Source: Durusdinium trenchii (taxonomy: Eukaryota; Sar; Dinophyceae; Suessiales; Symbiodiniaceae). Taken from it: a stretch of 64,000 nucleotides of DNA. A model generated the notes under the pieces. The model ran no database searches. It worked only from the letters and a program-made list of their open reading frames with translations, and was not told where the DNA came from. Shown here in pieces: positions 10,623 to 21,054 of the stretch. Each line of letters starts with the position of its first letter. Within the stretch, counting starts at the first letter, position 1. A program made the position numbers and the translations under genes. The DNA lies in assembly GCA_963970005.1 (NCBI GenBank), contig CAXAMN010025350.1, forward strand, positions 164,611 through 228,610, written 5' to 3'.

Positions 10623-10829
10623 CTGAGACGGTGTTTTCCATCCGAAACTGGGTGGTTCTTCTTCCGCTACTCGCGGCAAGGGTCCGTTCGGTCCATGCTT
10701 TTAGTCGAACTGGTCGAACTAGTGGTAAGTGGTTGCCCTGGGATGTGCATGAAATGAAAGATCAAAGCGCTCCGATGAACACATGGAAGTCCAAAAGGCA
10801 GGAGAGACAAGTAGCCGAAGAAGGTGTGG

Positions 10830-10995
10830 AGGGCCCCCTCATGAGGTCGCACAGGGCCCTCATCGCCATTTGGGTTCGGCCCCAAAAAGGGGTGTGGCCG
10901 CCAAGGCGGTTTCGGAGGGTGCGTGGGACTGCCGGGTTGGCCCAGGTCTTGGCACGGCCAGCTTTTTTCATCAACTCAATTGCTGTTTGATGCTG
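10830..10995 (-). CDS. Candidate upstream exon of the minus-strand gene
   Basis: On the minus strand, after CATCAAACAG, the frame reads AIELMKKAGRAKTWANPAVP then RTLRNRLGGHTPFWGRTQM and MRALCDLM. It lies about 200 bp upstream (minus sense) of the exon at 10210-10622 and may belong to the same gene. The donor is not clear. Function unknown. Confidence 0.35.
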
Positions 10996-10999
10996 GATC

Positions 11000-12396
11000 C
11001 CAAACAGTAGCAAGGAAACAAGACTTTAACACAGGTGGATAGAATATGTACCATCAGTTGTTAACATGTTGCCATTTGTTGCCCGCTTTGTTGGGTCCAT
11101 GATTTGTCTCACCACAGAGCAAGGAAGGCCCCAGGGTGGCCTCCGAATGCGGGCATATAGTGTGTCTAGAAGCTATAGGATCCATACAGAGAATCATAAG
11201 CATCTAGGGACAAGTGAAGGGATCAAATTCACATGACCCCAGTGCATACCTTCGACTTCCCTCAGCTCCAGCGGGGAGGTTATGCCAGGACACTGGCCGC
11301 CAGCATAGAAACCATGAGCTATGGCAGAGGTGCCGGGCATTTTGCTACAAGGAGTGGGTTTTGCTCCAGGTCACATAGAGGTGATGTTTTGCAGAAACAG
11401 AAGATTAACTTCAAAACGGGACTGGTGCGACTCCCGCAAAAATCATGGTGGCTGGAACCCCCCACGACGTTCTCGACTGCAACGCTCCTTCCCGAATGTA
11501 TAGACTGCCGATCCATCAGACCTCCCCGAAGTTGAAGAGGTTCTTCAATCCATGTCTGTGGGGAAGTTATAGATATAGCCTACCAGGACCTTCCAAACTC
11601 GGTGGTTTTTGGACACCTCGAATCACCTCCAAGAGGCTACTCTGTTGGACACCTCCAACGACCCGGGTCGAGGAAGCACGTTCGGACTGGCACCAAAAAG
11701 CGAGTTCCCTTTGCCTTGAGGCGAGGGGAGGAGTTCCCCAAACAGTACAGGGTCAAACCTTATAAATATGAACATATATAATATATATATATACCGACCC
11801 AACTCCCAGGTGTAAAACATTATTGTATACAGTTATATACAGTTCATATACTGGCCCAACTCCCAGGTGGCCAGTTTTGGAATGAACCTGGAACCCTCAA
11901 AAAAGCTCGGTGCCGATGGAATTTCGAAAGGAGGCGATTCTGGGGACCCGATCTCTGAGGGTCCGGTGAGGTGTGGGCCGGGCCTGCTGGCAGCCACTGG
12001 CCCGATGAAATTCGACCGTGAATCCTTTCTGGTCCACAACTCTGCGATCCTACCAAGGGAACGGTGCATCATGTCCGCACCACGTGCTTGACCGGCTTTT
12101 GGCCCACAGCCATTCAAAGTCACCCCAATCAATGGCCCCAACGTTGACCCACACCCATGCGGACCAGAGTGTCCTTAGACTCCTTTGACGGGCCACGCTT
12201 GCCGTGCCCTGCTTGGGAGGAGATTTCCCGATGAGTTCGGTGAAGGTCAAGCCACTTGGTGCCAGCGTTCCCGGGTCAAGTTCGCAACTCAAATACCCAC
12301 TGTCTATCAGGTAGCGGGGCCTTCTTCTTGCACGATGTTGCACCATTTTGTCGGGTTAAATTGCCGTGAATTCCCTTATGCAACCTACACGGCAAG
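11000..12396. other. Intron-like DNA with AT dinucleotide tract and ambiguous ORFs
   Basis: A TA-rich tract lies at 11760-11795. CCCAACTCCCAGGTG is directly repeated at 11799 and 11856. At 11875-12090 both strands carry open frames with protein-like stretches (plus: GPMKFDRESFLVHNSAILPR; minus: RIAELWTRKDSRSNFIGP), so a real exon may be present but I cannot choose the strand. Confidence 0.3.
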
Positions 12397-12692
12397 TTTG
12401 CAGGCTCCCCCAGCGGCGGCGCGTTTTTGCGTCCCGGTCCCATGGTCCTCAGGGTTGACGGACATCTACTCAAGTCCATGGAGCACAAGTTAGCTGCGCT
12501 CTTGCAGGCACCGTTGCCGCCCCCTTGGTGCACCCGTGAAAATTCTGGTTCATGGCGGGTGGCTGGGGGTTGGCCAAAACCAACGCAGACCTTCGGCGCC
12601 GCGGAGTTGCGCCGAACGCTGGTTCCGAACACCCCTCCGAGCAGCCAAGGATTTGGGAGGGTCTACGCACCTATGATCCAGAGGCGTGTTGG
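12397..12692 (+). CDS. Candidate exon(s) ending at a GTGAGT donor
   Basis: One plus frame is open from about 12397 with MVLRVDGHLLKSMEHKLAAL then LQAP; a second plus frame over the later half reads GLAKTNADLRRRGVAPNAG then IWEGLRTYDPEACW and runs into a strong GTGAGT donor at 12693. The simplest reading is two exons, the first possibly ending at 12508 with a GC donor (CTTGCAG|GCACC), since dinoflagellates often use GC-AG introns. Boundaries are uncertain and no family was recognised. Confidence 0.3.
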
Positions 12693-14120
12693 GTGAGTGG
12701 GTGGGTGTTCTTTTCGTTGGGGCCCGGGGGGGTCAAAGTTGAGACCGCCACGCTGCCGATGAAGAACCTTCATGTTCGCTTGCTTATTGATTCAGTGTAA
12801 CTGCCAGTTGCTGCCCCAGTTTTTGATCGAGAAGCTGCAGGGAACCTGGATCCACCGGCGCCCCTTGAGCTACACCGATTTAAAAAAGGATTGCGATACA
12901 CCCTAGGCTTCTGGCCAACCATTGATTTCATAGGTTTGAATCCCGAACAACCATTGTTTACTAATGAATTTGCACAACGACAGGTTGTTCCTTTCTTTTA
13001 AAGGTCTTGGAAGGCTAGGGGCTAGTTGGATGAACTGATTCATGACGGAAAGCCGCCTCAGGTCTTCATGATAGGGATCGCGTTGGGACCAAATCTTTTC
13101 TTCAATGTTGGATGGATGTCGGACATTCAAGTCACCCTATATACCTAGGTATGATGTTTTTCTACGTTAGGGTCTCCACCACCGGCAGGATTTTCAGGGG
13201 GCTTTTTTGGGTCCAAACACGTCCCGCCATGTCTCACTTCGTGACTACCTTGCTTTCTCGCTTGTGCTGGTGTGTCGTGAAGTCAAGAACACCTAGGCAC
13301 AGCGGCAGAACACGTTGCGTTCGCGACATGAAACATGGAGGGAACTGGATGGATAGGGCAAATGACGGCTAATTATATACACACGGGTATCATCGGGGTA
13401 TCTCCCATGAATTGCCCGCAACAGTCCAGTCAAACGATATATCACCATTTTGAGAAGGCTCCAACCACATGTACCATGATATATTATCTCAGACCTACTG
13501 AAAAACTATAGGACCCACTCTAGGGCTGGTTCATAGAGGGCTCTTAGACCGATCTTGGCATCCCTCTTTCCACCTCTTGGACGATCGGCGATCGGCGTGA
13601 ACTGGGACAGTGCAGTTCACTCGGGGGTTGTAGATGTCTATTGATCCGTCCATTGATCGGTCCCATCAACGCTCAGGGCTCAGTCAACAAAGCACACGAA
13701 AGAAGATGTCCATCCTTATGCCAAAGAGGGTCCAAGTGCCTTCTGAGAATGTACTTGGATCCCTAGGGGGAGTGTGTGTTGTTTGATTCATCTTCCGCTC
13801 AAAAGACGGTCAACGCTTTCAAAAGAAGATGTCCACCCTTCTGCCATGTCCATCGAGGGAAGGGACGAATGGATGGAAACCACCGGAAGCGGACTTGATG
13901 GCATCACCTGGTCGTTGGAAGGATGTGTGATTTTGTTTAATAAGGACTCCAGCAGACTTTGGCTGTTCAACCACTTTGCATTTGGCTGGTCTCAGGCTAT
14001 AGTCTCAGGCTACACTCAGGGTTCCCACGCACAAACAGGCTGAAGCACTCCCCAACCTTTGATCCTTTTTTTCGCTTTTTCGGGCCTCTCGTCCCTGTCG
14101 TCGGGCTTGGTCTCTGGGAG
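12693..14120. other. Intron-like DNA, nothing firmly recognised
   Basis: A frame at 13774-14043 contains SIEGRDEWMETTGSGLDG and could hide an exon but has no convincing splice sites. No repeats of note. Confidence 0.3.
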
Positions 14121-14189
14121 GTGGAGCTGGAGACCGAGAAGCACTGGCAGCAGCTGAAGACCGAGAAGCCACAACTCTTCGATGGAGCG
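14121..14189 (+). CDS. Candidate 69-bp coiled-coil exon
   Basis: Between TCTCTGGGAG and a GTGTGG donor the frame reads VELETEKHWQQLKTEKPQLF then DGA, exactly 23 codons. The upstream stretch CTCGTCCCTGTCGTC is pyrimidine-rich. Lys/Glu/Leu composition matches the other helical exons between 0.8 and 15.2 kb. Confidence 0.42.
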
Positions 14190-14697
14190 GTGTGGTGCCC
14201 GGGTTTGAATGAGCCAATTGACGAATTGAAATGAGAAAAGAAACCGGTGGTTTCAGGATCTCAAAGCCTACCAGCACCTTCATGTCGGGGTCACCTGGCT
14301 GGAAGCCCCGGCCCACCACTAAGGGACCTCCAGACAGGACTCCCCTTGAAGGTCCAGGTATATTCATGAAGTACCTGCACCTACAAGTGCCGTCCGCCTA
14401 CGAAATGACCTGCTTTTGCTTCGTTTTGGCCCGTTCTCATGTTTGGGGGGCCGTTGGGCTGAATGAGATTTCCTTTCGTGGATATCCTGGAGGGGTTAGC
14501 TTCAGTTCATGACCTGTAGTAGATAGTTTGCAATAGACCTCCATAGAGATGAGCAACCTCACACGTGTACCTCTTGGGAATTTAGGGGGTTTTAACTACT
14601 GCCTTTTCGACGTGCTTCAATGATTGTTGGAGTCTGTCTCCTCTAACGGCTCCGGGGTAGGCCCCAATGGCCCGGTTTTCATGCCGGTCTTGGGGAG

Positions 14698-14865
14698 GAC
14701 AGACGAACCGTGGACGTTTGCCCATCCGAACTTGTGGGCACAGCACCCGAGTCTTCCTACAGCCTCCAAAAAACAGGGGGCTGATGTTCTGGGTCGGCGC
14801 CTCTACGCCTCCAGCGCTGCAGACAGCGCTCTTTATTCCGCAAACCAGAAGCTACTTGGATTACT
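14698..14865 (+). CDS. Candidate internal exon, unknown protein
   Basis: After TTGGGGAG the frame reads TDEPWTFAHPNLWAQHPSLP, then KKQGADVLGRRLYASSAADS and YSANQKLLGLL. A GTGGAG at 14866 is a possible donor. Composition is protein-like throughout. It lies between two helical exons on the same strand, so it may be part of the same gene. No domain recognised. Confidence 0.38.
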
Positions 14866-15068
14866 AGGTGGAGGCCATAGCTATTAGGTTGGAGGCCATT
14901 AGAAGCCACGAGTAGCAAGCATGCAGCAGAACCCTGAAACACCTGTTATACCGTTCTCGCATGACGCCGGGCCGCATCGTTCTCGCGTGACGCCGAGGCG
15001 TTCGTGCGCGGCGGGGTACGCGGTCAAACGGGCGTCGGGTCGTCCTACGGTCGAGTGGATTTTTGTAG

Positions 15069-15161
15069 TCCCAAGGTGTTTGCAACGCTACGCCTTGGAA
15101 GGCGAGGGTGAGAGCCAAACTTTGCTGCTGGAGATGCAGGAGATGGGGAACAAAGACACCA
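15069..15161 (+). CDS. Candidate internal exon, helical
   Basis: After GATTTTTGTAG the frame reads PRCLQRYALEGEGESQTLLL then EMQEMGNKDT. A GTTGAG at 15162 can serve as donor. The Glu/Leu/Gln/Met-rich helix fits the coiled-coil series. The frame would stop at TGA just after the donor, which is consistent with an exon end here. Confidence 0.42.
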
Positions 15162-16347
15162 GTTGAGTAGCAAAAGGGGGTGGTAGGAGGTGGTAGGCAG
15201 GAAAGCAGGACAAAGCAGGATGATATCAGTTCTTATCAGTTCTTACACTTATTAAAGGCCGGGGCCTCAAAGGATCGTCTTCTCCATGTCGAAGACGGGC
15301 ACCCAACGAGACGTGCCGTCTCGTTTTGGGCGAGGCGTTTGGGTGACGGGCCGTCCCCGTGAAGCCAGGAATCCAGCTTCAAGTACGTGGTCTATACTCA
15401 TTTGACACCCCAGGGGCAGCTGCTGCCACCTGCGAGGCGAGGGATGGACCTGCAGGGCAATCCAAGGAGTCATTTCAGATCGTAGACTCTTGATCATTTG
15501 TGATTCACGTCACTCCCATTCACTACACCCTTATGGGGAAGAGGTCTGGCCCTTATGGGGAAGAGGAAGAGGTATTCACGAGATCCAGGTCGAAAGAGTT
15601 TGGGACACATCAGTCTGTGCCTTGCATGGGCCACCCTTCTAGGAGACCGGACCTCCACCTTCTTCTAACGGTCGCTCCTGTGCCCCCAGGCGTTCGGGTG
15701 CCACTGGCTTGATGGCGTTGACCTGGACGCAGGATGGCAGCTACGTCTTTGGGAGGTGACCAGTTACACCAGGGAGGTCACTCTTGTTGCGTCCGTTTGG
15801 TCCGGGCGGTGGGGACTTTCAGAAGTATCACACAGGACGTCCAAGTGGGTGGTGAAAGAAAAGAACATCAGATTGGGTGTGGAAAACAGACCCAGAAGCA
15901 ACCCAGTGGGCCAGAGGGCCTTCCTATATATATATATAAAACCCCTGCCATCTGAAAGCCCCCGGCCGTCTCGGTCGGAGGCATTCTCGTGAAGCTGAGA
16001 GGTCATGAACATGACGAAAATGAACGACCCCGAACTGGTAGTGGATGGATTGACTAGCAGGTGGAGTAGTTTATGGAGTCAAAACGGAAGTTCTGGGAAG
16101 TTGTTTGTTTGTTATTTGTTCGTTGGCTTTCTTTTTAGATAAACCACCCCAGAATCCTTAGGCCCTCCATTCCAGGGGTCGGACCCGACACCTTCGCAGG
16201 CGTCCGGGCCCTCACCAAACCCTATGTCCGTCCTTGAAAATTCCAGATTCTTAGGGCACCCTATGTCCATGGTGTTCCAACATGGTCCCTCGGCCGACCT
16301 GAGAGCGCTTCCTAGCGGAAGCGGAAGCTCGGCCGAGGCGATCGCAG
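15162..16347. other. Intron-like DNA with short duplications
   Basis: CTTATGGGGAAGAGG is directly duplicated at 15529-15566. A (TA) tract lies at 15926-15940. A family C end (GTAGACTCTTGATCA) lies at 15483-15497. A frame near 15730-15880 (LRLWEVTSYTREVTLVASVW) may contain an exon but lacks clear boundaries. Confidence 0.35.
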
Positions 16348-16510
16348 CACGTGGGCGCCTTTCCGGGCTTCTACCATTGCGTCCCTGCCGGCATGGTGGA
16401 TGCCGCCTGGCGCCAGGCGTTGGCGCTGGCGTCTCGAGAGCGGCCGTTTTCGTTTGGGTTTCGGTTTCGGTTCCTTCAAGGGGTGCGGAGTGGCGCTACC
16501 AACTGAAGCA
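16348..16510 (+). CDS. Candidate exon, unknown protein
   Basis: After GGCGATCGCAG the frame reads HVGAFPGFYHCVPAGMVDAA then WRQALALASRERPFSFGF and stays open to TGA. The first 35 codons are strongly GC3-biased and protein-like; the later Phe/Arg-rich part may be intron, so the true end is probably near 16440. A competing plus frame is also open but contains low-complexity Gly/Ser/Arg. Confidence 0.4.
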
Positions 16511-16778
16511 AGTGCTGGTAGATGGAGCCAGAAGCTCAATGGCAAGACATTGAACTACTTTTATATACTTAACATTTATTATGATGATCTCCTCTGACAT
16601 TCTGAGGACACATCACTTTGGTTTTGGCTTCCGGACGGGTATGGTTTATATGGATCAGCCATGGATCAGCCAAAACACCAAAAGTCTCTTTCGTGTGAGT
16701 TCTTTCACCTGGACATCGCAATATTGTTGATGTTCTCCCTGGCTGTACTCGGACGACTTCCGGACCATCCATTCCCAG

Positions 16779-16908
16779 CTTTTTGGAAGGGCCTCGCCGC
16801 GCCAGCCGAGGTGCCGGACTTGAAGGCCATGATCCAAAAGGAACTCTGGGAGGAGCCGAGCGAGGGGTCGGCTTGGACGAAGCAGAGCGGGTCTCTGCCA
16901 CAGACGAC
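16779..16908 (+). CDS. Candidate internal exon, unknown protein
   Basis: After a pyrimidine-rich tract ending CATTCCCAG the frame reads FWKGLAAPAEVPDLKAMIQK then ELWEEPSEGSAWTKQSG. A GT at 16909 (GTGTGG) may be the donor. The acceptor is good and the peptide is clearly protein-like. It probably belongs with the exon at 16348 on the same strand. Confidence 0.45.
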
Positions 16909-17760
16909 GTGTGGGGCCGCCGTTCGTTTTGCTCGATTGTTTATTGGTTGGGTGTGAAAATGTAGGGAGACTGAGAACCAAAACCGTCAACCTATCAATA
17001 TACACACAGTGATGTGCTTTCTAAGTTTGGGCGTTTGGCGGGGGCAAGCCACGCTTCGCAGCAACACCATCCAGCACGTCGCACCTCGCTGCGTTCGCTG
17101 GCGTTCGCACCGTTGTGGGCTACAGAACCTCTGCAGTTGGGACATGTTGGGACTGGTCGGGCCTGATGCATGGTATGAAACGATGTGAAAAGGGTGTCGT
17201 TTGGGAAAGAGCTCACGTCAACTAGAGTCGCGAGGCCTCCTAGACATGAGACCATTGGGGTTCAAGGCTGCTTGACAACCTGGTTGACGATTTTTCATGA
17301 TTTTTCATACTTTTCTATTTTTTCCCCAAACAGTGTGGGCACACTGAGGGGTTCTTACGGTAGGGGAAAGGAAGGTGTGCTTAGATCGCTGAGGCGCGCG
17401 GGCGTGAACGGCTAATTCGTTGCTATTTACAGTACATTCATGCCTCTCGACATCGTCCATGTGCACTTCGACTGCGCAGGCTCGCAGAATCTCGGGGCCG
17501 GCGGCAGGTGCTTCCAGCGACTGCGCTCTCGTTGCGGTGCCGTGCGCATTTTGGTACATGGTGGTCACTTTTCGTGGCAGGCGCGGGGAAACCTCGTGTT
17601 TTGGTGCTCCGAAGCCGACTTTTTGTGACAGGTGTGTTTTACTTCGAAATGCAGTTTTCTTAGCAGGTGCAGCACTTTGGACATGGTGGTGATCGTCGAG
17701 GAGCTCAGATTTCGTGACAGGTGCAGTGAATCGTGACTTTTGGACATGCGGCTCGTTTGC
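16909..17760. other. Intron-like DNA, start of degenerate minisatellite
   Basis: No exon supported. From about 17560 diverged units of the 42-bp minisatellite appear (TTTCGTGGCAGGCGC, TTTTGTGACAGGTGTG, TTTCGTGACAGGTGCAG) before the regular array begins. Confidence 0.4.
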
Positions 17761-18073
17761 AGATTTCGTGGCAGGCGCAGCACTTGGTGGACCTTGACGT
17801 GCAGATTTCGTGGCAGGCACAGCACTTGGTGAGCCTCGAAGTGCAGATTTCGTCGCAGGCGCAGCACTTGGTGAGCCTCGAAGTGCAGATTTCGTGGCAG
17901 GCACAGCACTTGGTGAACCTCGAAGTGCAGATTTCGTGGCAGGCACAGCACTTTGTGAACCTCGAAGTGCAGATTTCGTGGCAGGCACAGCGCATGGTGA
18001 ACCTCGAAGTGCAGATTTCGTGGCAAGCACAGCGCTTGGTGATGCAAATTTCGTGGCAGGCGCAGAACTTTGT
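17761..18073. repeat. 42-bp minisatellite array, about 7.5 units
   Basis: Units start at 17761, 17803, 17845, 17887, 17929, 17971 and 18013, each beginning AGATTTCGTGGCAGGC and ending CCTCGAAGTGC; the last full unit has a 9-bp deletion and is followed by a partial unit at 18046. Because 42 is a multiple of three, most frames on both strands stay open; the minus frame gives 14-residue repeats (AVPATKSALRGSPS) within a 259-codon ORF at 17305-18084, and plus frames are also open. I regard the ORFs as products of the repeat unless transcripts show otherwise. Confidence 0.75.
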
Positions 18074-18076
18074 GCT

Positions 18077-18257
18077 CTCAGCACTCACCCTCACTCTCCC
18101 ACTCTCACTCGCACTCGCACTCACACTCACTCACACTCGCACTCACACTCACTCACACTCGCACTCACACACACTCACTCTCACCCACACACTCACTCTC
18201 ATTCACTCACACCCACTCTCATTCTCAGTCTCATTCTCACTCTCGCTCTCACTTACT
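18077..18257. repeat. CACTCT/CACACT microsatellite-like tract
   Basis: Pyrimidine-plus-adenine tract of CACTCT, CACTCG and CACACT units, for example CACTCACACTCGCACTCACA. It directly follows the 42-bp minisatellite. ORFs through it (Thr/His/Ser repeats) are artefacts of the tract. Confidence 0.75.
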
Positions 18258-18439
18258 CTGATTTCCTTCCATCCTTTGCGTCTGCCCCCATTGCTTTTCG
18301 AGGTTCTGCTTCGTTCTTTCGGTTTTCATCTTTGGTTGCTTTCTTCTCTTGTGTTTTCAATCCCCTTACATGCAAAACACAGAAAGGAAAGTCGATATGC
18401 TTGAACCATCTTTCTCATGCAGTGCCCGCGTTCCACGTG

Positions 18440-18560
18440 CCCGGTTCAGCGTTCGAAGCGGCGCTCGATCGAAACGTTCACGTTCGACGCTCGCACGCTC
18501 GAAGCGGCGCATCAACACGCACATTCGACGCTCGAACGCTCGAACCGATTCCGAAACCGG
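18440..18560. repeat. Degenerate TTCGA/CGCTCGAA repeat
   Basis: Repeated blocks GTTCGAAGCGGCGCTCG, GTTCACGTTCGACGCTCG, CGCTCGAAGCGGCGC and ACGCTCGAACGC occur over 120 bp, giving many short palindromes centred on TTCGAA/TCGA. Function unknown. Confidence 0.5.
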
Positions 18561-18888
18561 ACGTGGTTCTACCTGAACCCACCTAGTCAACCTGACGTTC
18601 TCATCACAAACCTTTGTCGGCACAGCTGTCATCACCTCCCCACCCAAACCAACCTTTCGTCCACAGTAATCATGCGTATGCCCTCCAGTCTCTTACTGAG
18701 CCTGTCAGCAGGTTCAACGACCGTGTTTCCCAATCATTAAGCCTGTGTTCCTCAACCACGCGTTCTGGTGTTCCACAAAGTCGCAGGTTGAGTGACCATT
18801 AACAAACCCCATCATCAATGCCAAGGCATGTGTCACCATGCGTTTGGTTGTGTGCATATTTTTTGTCGTAAGACGAAAGGGATCGCAG

Positions 18889-19011
18889 GAGATTGGCGCT
18901 GACTGGAGCTTGGTGACCGATTGCCGCTTTCACGCCTTGATGGACACGGGCCATGAACAAGGCCGCCTCCGGACACCGACGACGGACCTTCCTTTCGATT
19001 GGATGGTGAAG
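18889..19011 (+). CDS. Candidate 123-bp internal exon, phase 0-0
   Basis: Acceptor GGGATCGCAG and donor GTATGC bound exactly 41 codons: EIGADWSLVTDCRFHALMDT, then GHEQGRLRTPTTDLPFDWMV and K. Both splice sites agree with the reading frame and the peptide is protein-like from end to end. This is one of the best supported exons outside the sulfotransferase. No family recognised; downstream exons at 19598, 19994 and 20411 on the same strand may belong to the same gene. Confidence 0.55.
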
Positions 19012-19597
19012 GTATGCAGAAGCAGGGCGTTCCCTGGTTGATACTTTCATTGACTTCCGTAGGAGGTGCTGCCGTAGCTATCGTACCGTAGATGCTACTG
19101 CCACCCTCCTATTACGCTGATGATGTCTTCGACTCTTTGGGCCGATTTTCGGCGCATGGCGGGTCGGGTGGCAGTGGATCCACCGGACCGATAGGAGGAT
19201 GGCAGGTGGATCCGTTGGAACATGTTGGAACCCTATGATCCCTATAGTGAGAAGGACGGAAGGACCACCTGGAACCCGGGAACCGATCCTTGGAGCGTTG
19301 GGTGTTGCCTCGGAGCTCCGAAAACACCGAGGCTTCGCCGGATTCGATGGACGCCCAAGGGCTGGATCCACCTGCCCAGATCGGCCCCACCCTGGACCCT
19401 CTTCCGGCATCTGGGATTCGAAAAACCGTGGTTTCATATTGTTTCAATTAACATGTTTCAATTGCCAAAGAACCGTTTGACGAATGATTTTTACACTACA
19501 CCGCCAGGTCGTTCCTATTGCTTTCATGGGCGAACAGAAGGCGACCCGGGTGATTGCATACACTCATAGACACTCGCAGATGTGACGGATGTGACAG

Positions 19598-19747
19598 GCC
19601 ACAAGTATGAATTCTTGCTCTCCCTGAAGCTCGCCATGACGTCGGAACAGGTGTACAGGCATGCAGAAACTGAAGACGAAGAACGCCGTTTTGACCAGCC
19701 GATTCTCGAGAATGGGCCAAGCGAGAAGGGGCAGTATCCAATGCACT
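19598..19747 (+). CDS. Candidate exon, unknown protein
   Basis: The frame reads HKYEFLLSLKLAMTSEQVYR, then HAETEDEERRFDQPILENGP and SEKGQYPM. A GTAATT at 19748 may be the donor; without it the frame ends in TAG at 19753-19755. The start could be 19580 or 19598 depending on which CAG is used. Charged helical peptide, function unknown. Confidence 0.45.
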
Positions 19748-19993
19748 GTAATTAGCTCTTAGTGGCCTGGTGAACATGGTGGGTCATCGACACGCTTCGA
19801 CGGTGAAGTTTCAATCACACCATCCACAAGAACGGTCGTGATGGGGCATGTGGCGCCCACTTAGACGTCCCACAACGAGCAAAGTCCTCACCCTGGAAGT
19901 CAATCCCGGTGGAAAGTTACAGTAGGGAGGTATAGGAGGTAGTTCCTCAGCAAGAATATATACATTGTAGACTCTTGATTAGTAACACCCCCC

Positions 19994-20188
19994 ATGGAAA
20001 AAACCTCGTCATACGGGGAAGCAGAGAGCCTGCAATGGGGCGGGCGTTTCGACGGATGTAGACGTCGCAGCTCAGACCTCGTCCATGCGAAGGATGGATG
20101 GCTTGGTTTAAAAGCGGTTGGGAGTCTCCCAAACATACCTGCGCCAGTTGGGCAACTGGATGCAGCTGGTGTCAAGAAGCCAAACTGA
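19994..20188 (+). CDS. Candidate exon or short ORF, unknown protein
   Basis: An ATG at 19994 starts a 64-codon frame: MEKTSSYGEAESLQWGGRFD, then SSDLVHAKDGWLGLKAVGSL and PAPVGQLDAAGVKKPN, ending TGA. The first residues may be intron since AGCAGAG at 20027 is a possible acceptor. The minus strand is also partly open here. No domain recognised. Confidence 0.38.
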   Translation: MEKTSSYGEAESLQWGGRFDGCRRRSSDLVHAKDGWLGLKAVGSLPNIPAPVGQLDAAGVKKPN

Positions 20189-20410
20189 GCGATGTAAATC
20201 ATGATGCAATCAATTTAGTGAAGGTCACAGATGGTCAAAGTATCAAGTGCACCACCAGAATGAGCCAGAAATGAACTTTCAGCCAGACTTGGGCTCATTC
20301 TGCGCAAGTCCATCAAGTCCAAAGCCTCATTCTGTAAAATCTAGGTGGAAAGTCTGGTGGAAAGTTGTTGCTGAGAATCATGGAGAGGCATTGATTTTTG
20401 ATTTGGTCAG

Positions 20411-20590
20411 TGGATGATTTGGGAGACGTCGAGACGTCGGTCTTCGAAGTGGCGGACGTCGGTCTTCGGTTATACAAGTATAGCGTGGCCATTCAAGAGT
20501 TCTCCACGCCACTCCACAGGAAAGAGGCGTGTGCCACCATCAAACGAACAGCGGCTGAAATGCATGTAAAGATTATGAAGTCTCCTCCAG
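20411..20590 (+). CDS. Candidate 180-bp internal exon
   Basis: Between an acceptor ATTTGGTCAG and a GTTTGC donor at 20591 the frame reads DDLGDVETSVFEVADVGLRL, then YKYSVAIQEFSTPLHRKEAC and IKRTAAEMHVKIMKSPP. Composition is clearly protein-like. The exon ends in phase 1. It follows the other plus-strand exons of 18.9-20.2 kb and lies just upstream of the DIRS-like element. Family not recognised. Confidence 0.5.
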
Positions 20591-21006
20591 GTTTGCGATC
20601 ATGAACTTGCCGATGGCACAAGCCACGTCCGCTGACCAAAGCCCCTTGCGGGCTTTGCCAGTGCAGGAGTCAAGGCAATTCAAGGCAAGAGGAACTCCAC
20701 CTGAATCGACCACCCAAAACCATCCAAAACCACCTGAATCGACCACCGCTTCCTCGGCCTCTCCAGTCGGTTTGATACCCCCTCAGCGGCCGGAGCGGCA
20801 GGCAGTACCTGGGAGCCACCGACCGGAAGGAGCACCAGGTCGGACGGAGCCGCGCAACGCGGGGGGGGGGAAAACCATGGGTTCAGCCATCGAAGACGGG
20901 TGAACGTGCTCGATGTTCTCAGTCTTCTGTAGACCATTCATAAAATACGCACTACTGCAAAACTTAATTGATATATATGGTTTAACGCCCCCGTAACTAA
21001 AGGGGA
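20591..21006. other. Intron-like DNA before the DIRS-like element
   Basis: A Pro/Ser/Thr-rich plus frame (20601-20903) contains a short direct repeat CCACCTGAATCGACCACC (twice, 20697-20746). A G9 run lies at 20862-20870. No exon is supported. An AT-rich stretch (TTAATTGATATATATGG) at 20963-20981 precedes the element. Confidence 0.35.
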
Positions 21007-21054
21007 AGGGTCTTTCAGGTCCAAACCTCGCAGCTCCGGCTCGAAGGGAGACGG

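Noticed and set aside
17761..18073. CRISPR-like regular repeats
   Set aside because: Units are contiguous 42-mers without unique spacers; it is a minisatellite in a eukaryotic genome.
17305..18084. 259-codon minus ORF with 14-residue repeats
   Set aside because: Produced by the 42-bp minisatellite, which keeps nearly all frames open; no start, splice or composition support beyond the array.
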